Position numbers and translations under genes: made by a program. This document shows positions 59,261 to 64,000 of a stretch of 64,000 bases of DNA, one piece after another. How positions within the stretch are numbered: the stretch's first letter is position 1; every line of letters begins with the position of its first letter. The notes beneath the pieces were generated by a model that worked only from the letters and a program-made list of their open reading frames with translations, was not told where the DNA came from and made no database searches. The stretch is taken from positions 59,827 to 123,826 of the forward strand of contig JAZQMY010000033.1 of assembly GCA_045627045.1 (NCBI GenBank). Reading direction: 5' to 3'. This stretch comes from SIG351 sp045627045. Its GTDB lineage: Bacteria > Bacillota > Clostridia > HGM11327.

Positions 59261-60007
59261 TCAATCGAGAATACTATTGATAAATGCTTTTGTTCGTTCA
59301 TGCTTCGGATTTGTGAAAATCTGCTCGGACGAGCCGGATTCAATGAATTCACCGTTATGCATAAACATTACTGTTTTGGCAACGTCACGGGCAAAGCCCA
59401 TTTCGTGAGTGACGATCACCATCGTCATGTTGTCTGCCGCAAGCTGCTTGATTGTGGCAAGAACTTCTTTTGTAAGCTCAGGGTCAAGGGCTGATGTTGG
59501 TTCGTCGAAGAGGATTATTTCCGGATCCATCATAAGTGCTCTTGCGATAGCGACTCTCTGCTTCTGACCGCCGGAAAGATTATCTGGGAAGGCATCGACC
59601 TTTGAGGAGAGACCTACTCTTTCAAGAAGCTTTTCGGCTTTGGCACGGATCTCTTCCTTTGAGCAAGTTTTGTGAAGCACTGGAGCGAGCTCGAGATTCT
59701 TCATTACGGACATATGAGGGAAGAGATTAAAATTCTGGAACACCATGCCCATTTTGGCTGTAATGCCCGAAATTTCCTTTTTAGGAGCATATACGCCGTT
59801 TTCGACGAGATATCTGTCCTCGATTTTTATTGAACCTGAATCGACTGTCTCAAGGTGAATCATGCTTCTGAGAAGCGTACTTTTTCCGGAGCCTGATGAA
59901 CCGATAATTGCGATAACATCGCTTTTTTCGACCGTCATTGAAACGTCTTTCAAAACGTGGAGCGAGCCGAAGCTTTTGTTGAGGTTCGTTATTTCAATTA
60001 CAGCCAT
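59261..60007 (-). CDS. Polar amino-acid ABC transporter ATP-binding protein (system 2)
   Basis: The 248-aa protein has Walker A GSSGSGKST, LSGGQKQRVAIARAL, LFDEPTSALD and VTHEMGFARD. It is paralogous to the ATPase at 56699. Its ATG overlaps the permease stop by one base (TAATG), so translation is coupled. Together with the permease and the normal binding protein at 60820 it forms a complete importer. Confidence 0.95.
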   Translation of the reverse strand: MAVIEITNLNKSFGSLHVLKDVSMTVEKSDVIAIIGSSGSGKSTLLRSMIHLETVDSGSIKIEDRYLVENGVYAPKKEISGITAKMGMVFQNFNLFPHMSVMKNLELAPVLHKTCSKEEIRAKAEKLLERVGLSSKVDAFPDNLSGGQKQRVAIARALMMDPEIILFDEPTSALDPELTKEVLATIKQLAADNMTMVIVTHEMGFARDVAKTVMFMHNGEFIESGSSEQIFTNPKHERTKAFINSILD

Positions 60008-60702
60008 TATTTTGAAGCTCCTTTCGCAGTCGTTTCGGGATTGTTATGCTTGAATTTCTTTTCAAACCATCTGAACATCAGTGTGAGCACGAATGTAAGG
60101 ATGAGGTAAATCACGGCTGCCACAACAAACGGGAACATACTTGCGGAGCTGATGACCTGCGCTTTTGCATAGTGGAGTATCTCCGGAATTGCAACGGCAT
60201 AGAGAAGAGATGTATCCTTGATAAGGGTGATCGTCTCATTGCTGACTGACGGGAGAGATACACGGAGCATCTGCGGAATGATTATTCTTGTGGTGGTCTG
60301 GAATTTTGTCAGACCGAGAACCTGTGCGGCTTCGTACTGACCCTTGTCGATTGATAGGAGACCGCCTCTGAAAATCTCGGCAAAATATGCGGCATAATTA
60401 AGTATGAATGCTATTGTTGCCGATGTGAAACCGTCAAGAATAAGAAACTTGCCTATTCCGGGGAGTCTCGGGAGACCGAAATATACAACCAGAATCTGCA
60501 GAAGCAGAGGAGAACCTCTTAAAACGAATATGTAGGCCTTTGCAAATCCGCGAAGGATCTTGTTCTTGCTTGTTGCCATAAGCGTCACAAGAAAACCGAG
60601 AGGGATTGATGTGATGATAACAATGGCAAAAAGGGCGAGAGTTGTTCCCGCACCGCTCATAAGTATGCCGAATACTTTCAGGGCTTTTTCAAAAAAATTC
60701 AT
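60007..60702 (-). CDS. Polar amino-acid ABC transporter permease (system 2)
   Basis: The 231-aa protein has about five membrane segments and the family loop YEAAQVLGLTKFQTTTRIIIPQMLRVSLP. It is more distantly related to the system 1 permease. The binding-protein gene lies 117 bases upstream, separated by a large hairpin. Confidence 0.93.
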   Translation of the reverse strand: MNFFEKALKVFGILMSGAGTTLALFAIVIITSIPLGFLVTLMATSKNKILRGFAKAYIFVLRGSPLLLQILVVYFGLPRLPGIGKFLILDGFTSATIAFILNYAAYFAEIFRGGLLSIDKGQYEAAQVLGLTKFQTTTRIIIPQMLRVSLPSVSNETITLIKDTSLLYAVAIPEILHYAKAQVISSASMFPFVVAAVIYLILTFVLTLMFRWFEKKFKHNNPETTAKGASK

Positions 60703-60743
60703 TTGTAAACTGTCCTTTTCAAAAATATCTTTTAAAACATTTA

Positions 60744-60790
60744 TTTACAGGGAGAGGACCTCTGCTTTTCAGAGACTCTCTTCCTGTAAA
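60744..60790 (-). other. Long intergenic hairpin between binding-protein and permease genes
   Basis: The arms TTTACAGG/CCTGTAAA enclose further pairing (AGAG/CTCT and CTCTG/CAGAG), giving a stem of about 19 pairs with small mismatches. The T run is poor, so it may stabilise the upstream mRNA or weakly terminate. Confidence 0.6.
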
Positions 60791-60819
60791 TATACGTTCT
60801 GTTATTTGATTACAATAAA

Positions 60820-61590
60820 TTACTTGAGGAGCTTGTCAGCGCCGAACCACTTGTTGGAAATCTCGGCAGCTTTGCCATCTGCGATGAGCTCGTCAAGAGC
60901 CTTCTGGATCTTGCTGCAGAGCTCTGTGTTGCCCTTTGCAACGCCGATGCCGTACTCTTCGGGATTAAGTGTTTCGCCGAGAATCTTGAATGAATTGTTC
61001 TTGTCAAGGCTGATGTAGTATTCAGCAACAACGAGGTCAACAACGAGAGCATCGATTCTGTTGAGCTTGAGATCTTCGAGAGCGGAAACGTTTTCTGTGT
61101 AGCCTTTGAATGTTTTCTCAATTGAGTTATGGAATTCTGTGTTTGCTTTGATAGCATTAACAGCAGAAGAACCTGTCTGTGCGGCAACTACCTTGCCTGC
61201 GAGATCTGCAAGTGTTTCGTAAGATGAAGCAGCGTTTACTACAACGATCTGTGCGTTTGCGATGTAAGGCTTTGTGAACTCAACCTTTTCTTTTCTTGTT
61301 TCTGTGATCGTGTAACCGTTCCAGATAACGTCGATCTGACCGTTGTTAACGAGCTCTTCCTTTGTATCCCAGTCGATTACCTTGAATTCAACTTCCATAC
61401 CGAGCTTTTCGCCGACTGCCTTTGCGAGGTCGATATCGAAGCCGACGATGTTGTTGTTTTCATCCCTGAAGCCGAGCGGCGGGAATGAATCGTCAATACC
61501 AATCACGAGCTTATTGCTCTTCTGTGTGCATGCTGTGCCAAGGCAGAGAATACAAGCGATGGCGAGTACAAGTGCTAAAATCTTTTTCAT
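60820..61590 (-). CDS. Amino-acid-binding lipoprotein, normal SBP_bac_3 order (system 2)
   Basis: The ATG at 61590 follows AGAAAGGA. The 256-aa protein has a lipoprotein signal (LCLGTAC) and the regular order: KLVIGIDDSFPPLGFRDENN at the start of the mature part, IDVIWNGYTITETRKEKVEFT in the middle, and ETLNPEEYGIGVAKGNTEL...EISNKWFG at the end. It binds a polar amino acid, possibly cystine or glutamine. It serves as the reference for the permuted protein at 58232. Confidence 0.95.
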   Translation of the reverse strand: MKKILALVLAIACILCLGTACTQKSNKLVIGIDDSFPPLGFRDENNNIVGFDIDLAKAVGEKLGMEVEFKVIDWDTKEELVNNGQIDVIWNGYTITETRKEKVEFTKPYIANAQIVVVNAASSYETLADLAGKVVAAQTGSSAVNAIKANTEFHNSIEKTFKGYTENVSALEDLKLNRIDALVVDLVVAEYYISLDKNNSFKILGETLNPEEYGIGVAKGNTELCSKIQKALDELIADGKAAEISNKWFGADKLLK

Positions 61591-61649
61591 GTTTTTCCTT
61601 TCTGTATCTGCAGACTGTAGCCGCAAATGAAATAAAACGAAATTTATTG

Positions 61650-61662
61650 ACAGCTTTGCTGT
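61650..61662. promoter_or_regulatory. Palindrome ACAGC-N3-GCTGT near the system 2 transcription start
   Basis: A perfect 5-3-5 inverted repeat lies about 12 bases downstream of the -10 box. A second one, TTTAG-N4-CTAAA, fills the promoter spacer (61683-61696). Either could be an operator; the sequences differ from the system 1 palindrome. Confidence 0.4.
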
Positions 61663-61673
61663 AATATGGGTAT

Positions 61674-61702
61674 ATTATACACTTTAGTACGCTAAATTGC
61701 TA
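61674..61702 (-). promoter_or_regulatory. Promoter of amino-acid ABC system 2
   Basis: On the minus strand TAGCAA (61697-61702), 17 bp and TATAAT (61674-61679). The -35 box is weak, which is compatible with activation. Between this and the oadG promoter (61703-61860) I see nothing recognisable. Confidence 0.5.
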
Positions 61703-61860
61703 ATGTGATAAAACGACTGATTGAACGTAAAACACATATTATGCTCTGTTTTTCTTCGCTATGCTCTCTTTCTCGCAGTTTTTCATTTTTTGAGAAATCG
61801 TTGAATTGAATTGAAATAAGTCGAAAATGTTAATAATATGTAAACAGTAATCAAAAGGTC

Positions 61861-61889
61861 TTGATACTTATTGACAATTAGAGTATAAT
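61861..61889 (+). promoter_or_regulatory. Promoter of the decarboxylase subunit operon
   Basis: TTGATA (61861-61866), 17 bp and TATAAT (61884-61889), 75 bases before the oadG start. Confidence 0.75.
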
Positions 61890-61964
61890 GTGCAATGTAG
61901 CGAAGTTTGGTTTATTTCAGACAAGCGTATTTTTAATCATATCAGTACGGAGGAGTTGAGTATC

Positions 61965-62234
61965 ATGGGAATACTTGGCGTATGCCTGATGGGCGTAGGT
62001 ATAGTGTTTGCCGGATTGGTCTGCATAGTCGGTTTGTGCAAGATTCTTGGATTCGTAGTATCCAGGTTTTCAAAGCAGGAAAAGACTGTTGACGATAAGC
62101 CGGTTTTAAATGCACCTGTGCAGGAGGAAATCCCGAACAGGGAAGAAATGGTAGCCGCTTTGTCGGCAGTAATAGCAGAGGAGCTCGGAAAAGAAGTCTC
62201 AGCTATAAGAATTGTATCACTTAAAAAAATTTAA
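61965..62234 (+). CDS. oadG: Na+-translocating decarboxylase gamma subunit (OadG family)
   Basis: The ATG at 61965 has GGAGG 11 bases upstream. The 89-aa protein has one N-terminal membrane segment (about residues 3-27), a charged linker, and a C-terminal stretch EEMVAALSAVIAEELGKEVSAIRIV typical of OadG. The gamma subunit anchors the soluble carboxyltransferase to the beta subunit. It is the first gene of a three-gene operon. Confidence 0.85.
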   Translation: MGILGVCLMGVGIVFAGLVCIVGLCKILGFVVSRFSKQEKTVDDKPVLNAPVQEEIPNREEMVAALSAVIAEELGKEVSAIRIVSLKKI

Positions 62235-62269
62235 TGTACTATTGTTAAAGGAAAGGTTTGGTTTTCAAA

Positions 62270-62614
62270 ATGAAAAAGTATAAGGTTAACGTAAATGGAA
62301 ATTGGTATGAAATCGCTCTTGAACTCGTTGATGAAAACGATGTAAAGACACAGGCTCCCGCAGCCCAGACAGCAGCACCCGCAGCAGTTCCTGCCGCAGG
62401 CGGTGAAACAGTTGCAGCTCCTATGCCGGGCACGATCGTTGATGTAAAGGTTCAGGCCGGCGCATCAGTCAAGAAGGGCGATACTCTTCTCGTTCTCGAA
62501 GCTATGAAGATGGAAAATGAGATCAAGGCTTCAAAGGATGGCAAGATCGCTTCTGTAAACGTAACAAAGGGCGCTTCTGTTCAGACAGGCACTGTTCTTT
62601 GCGTTATCGCATAA
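62270..62614 (+). CDS. Biotin carboxyl carrier subunit of the Na+-translocating decarboxylase
   Basis: The 114-aa protein has a short N-terminal beta region, an Ala/Pro/Gln linker (about residues 34-47) and a biotinyl domain with the lysine acceptor in LEAMKMENEI. It matches MmdC/GcdC-type carriers and the biotin end of OadA. It shuttles the carboxyl group from the carboxyltransferase to the beta subunit. The biotin ligase at 10091 could modify it. Confidence 0.92.
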   Translation: MKKYKVNVNGNWYEIALELVDENDVKTQAPAAQTAAPAAVPAAGGETVAAPMPGTIVDVKVQAGASVKKGDTLLVLEAMKMENEIKASKDGKIASVNVTKGASVQTGTVLCVIA

Positions 62615-62692
62615 TAATCAATAATCAACTGTAATCAAAGAAAGGAGTATTATTCCCGTTTCTCATGATGCGGAAATAATATCTGAAATAAT

Positions 62693-63952
62693 ATGGATGC
62701 AATTTTGGAATTTCTGAAGCAGACCGGTTTCTATCTGTTCGTGCAGAATAACTGGCTCATGCTTATTATGATTTTGATTTCGTTCGTATTGATGTACCTT
62801 GCAATCGTTAAGAAGTTCGAGCCGTTGCTCCTTCTTCCTATTGCATTCGGTATGCTTCTGACGAACATTCCGGGAGCAAATATGTTCCATGAGATACTCT
62901 TTGCGGGCGGTCACGTTCACTGGGATCTTTTCGGCGGTGCTGAAGTTACAGAAGAGCTTATTGAGGAGCTCAGAACTGCCGGCGTTGCTGAGGCAATTCT
63001 CAGCCAGTACCCGGTTGGAACAACAATTTCCGCAGGTCTCATCGATATCCTTTACCTCGGCGTTAAGCTCGGTGTATATCCGTGTCTTATCTTCATCGGT
63101 GTAGGTGCCATGACAGACTTCGGACCGCTGATTGCAAACCCGAAGAGCCTTCTCCTCGGTGCTGCTGCTCAGCTCGGTATCTTCATTACATTTGCCGCAG
63201 CAAGACTTACAGGCTTCTTTGATGGCTTTGGGGCCGCATCGATCGGTATCATCGGCGGTGCAGACGGCCCTACGGCTATCTACGTAACTTCACACCTTGC
63301 TCCGCATCTTCTCGGACCTATCGCAGTAGCCGCTTATTCATACATGGCTCTTGTTCCTGTAATCCAGCCTCCGATCATGAGACTCCTTACAACAAAGAAG
63401 GAAAGAGCTATCGTTATGAAGGAGCTTCGTCCTGTTTCAAAGAAGGAAAAGATCATTTTCCCGATCGTTGTTACAGTATTCGTTTCACTTCTTGTTCCGT
63501 CCGCAGCTCCGCTCATCGGATGCCTTATGTTCGGTAACCTCCTTACAGAATGCGGCGTAACCGAAAGACTTTCAAAGACAGTTCAGAACGAGCTTATGAA
63601 TATCGTTACGGTATTCCTCGGCGTTTCAGTCGGTGCGACCGCAACTGCAACAACATTCCTTTCTGGCAGAACGATTCTTATCATCGTTATGGGCGTTGTG
63701 GCTTTCGGAGTTGCAACGGCAGGCGGCGTTCTCTTTGCAAAGTTCATGAACCTCTTCCTCAAGAACAAGATCAATCCGCTCATCGGTTCAGCAGGTGTTT
63801 CAGCAGTTCCTATGGCGGCTCGTGTTTCTCAGGTTGAAGGTCAGAGAGAAAATCCCGGCAACTTCCTTCTCATGCACGCTATGGGACCGAACGTTGCAGG
63901 TGTTATCGGTTCAGCAGTTGCTGCCGGTGTACTTTTAAGTATCGTAAAATAA
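62693..63952 (+). CDS. oadB: Na+-translocating decarboxylase beta subunit (OadB/MmdB/GcdB)
   Basis: The 419-aa membrane protein has about nine hydrophobic segments, the MTDFGPLIANP region, the hallmark GAASIGIIGGADGPTAIY and the late GNLLTECGVTERL region with SVGATATATTFL. It decarboxylates biotin-CO2 and pumps Na+ outward. The ribosome site is weak. No carboxyltransferase alpha subunit is in this window, and a terminator follows directly, so the substrate (oxaloacetate, methylmalonyl-CoA or glutaconyl-CoA) cannot be fixed. Confidence 0.95.
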   Translation: MDAILEFLKQTGFYLFVQNNWLMLIMILISFVLMYLAIVKKFEPLLLLPIAFGMLLTNIPGANMFHEILFAGGHVHWDLFGGAEVTEELIEELRTAGVAEAILSQYPVGTTISAGLIDILYLGVKLGVYPCLIFIGVGAMTDFGPLIANPKSLLLGAAAQLGIFITFAAARLTGFFDGFGAASIGIIGGADGPTAIYVTSHLAPHLLGPIAVAAYSYMALVPVIQPPIMRLLTTKKERAIVMKELRPVSKKEKIIFPIVVTVFVSLLVPSAAPLIGCLMFGNLLTECGVTERLSKTVQNELMNIVTVFLGVSVGATATATTFLSGRTILIIVMGVVAFGVATAGGVLFAKFMNLFLKNKINPLIGSAGVSAVPMAARVSQVEGQRENPGNFLLMHAMGPNVAGVIGSAVAAGVLLSIVK

Positions 63953-63970
63953 TTTCATTATTATAACAAA

Positions 63971-64000
63971 ATAACCGCTGGTCATATGATCAGCGGTTAT
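63971..64000 (+). terminator. Terminator stem after oadB, cut by the window edge
   Basis: ATAACCGCTG (63971-63980) pairs perfectly with CAGCGGTTAT (63991-64000). The T run would lie outside the window. Confidence 0.7.

Noticed and set aside
61871..61889. A perfect TTGACA close to TATAAT upstream of oadG.
   Set aside because: The spacing is only seven bases. TTGATA ten bases further upstream gives the correct 17-bp spacer.
1..64000. Mobile elements, integrases, transposases, tRNA and rRNA genes.
   Set aside because: None was seen by reading; all long frames belong to chromosomal housekeeping or metabolic families.

Overview
The window reads as a chromosomal segment of a Gram-positive, endospore-forming anaerobe of the class Clostridia, probably a plant-glycan-degrading gut or rumen member of the Oscillospiraceae or Lachnospiraceae type. 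This is an inference. It rests on a T-box leader, sporulation genes (ylmC, bofA, ytxC), a Gram-positive dcw cell-wall cluster, a DnaB/DnaI-type helicase loader pair, a biotin-dependent Na+ pump, and several GH2/GH35/SGNH/Gfo-Idh carbohydrate genes. Promoters are easy to see (TTGACA-like, 16-17 bp, TATAAT). I saw no rRNA, tRNA, CRISPR array, insertion sequence or integrase.

Layout. 1-3.3 kb: a partial glycosidase, an AraC regulator and a divergent GH109-like Gfo/Idh protein. 3.3-4.3 kb: an Xre/DUF2975 membrane module with a consensus promoter and a palindromic operator. 4.3-6.7 kb: sporulation genes. 6.9-10.9 kb: an aminotransferase, then oligoendopeptidase F coupled to a biotin ligase. 10.9-16.2 kb: T-box, thrS, a sugar epimerase-like gene and two tandem SGNH esterases. 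16.3-21.4 kb: a GH35 - metallophosphoesterase - GH2 operon on the minus strand. 21.6-23.1 kb: an EamA transporter, a 57-aa membrane peptide and rpmB. 23.1-37.5 kb: the dcw cluster mraZ-rsmH-ftsL-pbp-murE-murF-mraY-murD-ftsW-murA-ftsQ-murG. 37.6-40.3 kb: nifS-nifU and an amidohydrolase. 40.4-48.6 kb: an SGNH esterase and a sugar operon (two epimerases, gltX, two ThuA proteins, two Gfo/Idh dehydrogenases). 48.7-54.4 kb: helicase loader genes, engB and lon. 54.5-56.7 kb: GNAT, DUF4867 and a 30-aa peptide. 56.7-61.7 kb: two polar amino-acid ABC transporters. 61.9-64 kb: the gamma, biotin-carrier and beta subunits of a Na+-translocating decarboxylase.

How the genes may fit together. The glycosidases and SGNH esterases would deacylate and trim plant oligosaccharides. 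The Gfo/Idh + ThuA + TIM-barrel epimerase set looks like an oxidative (keto-sugar) route for glycosides. The biotin ligase at 10 kb could modify the carrier protein at 62 kb.

The most unusual single gene is the amino-acid-binding lipoprotein at 58232-59077. Its domain order appears circularly permuted: the segment that normally ends the fold comes first. The ordinary paralogue at 60820-61590 serves as an in-window comparison. Only two gene-free stretches exceed 300 bases. One is 10859-11285, which holds the thrS promoter and T-box. The other is 61591-61964, which holds two divergent promoters and palindromes.
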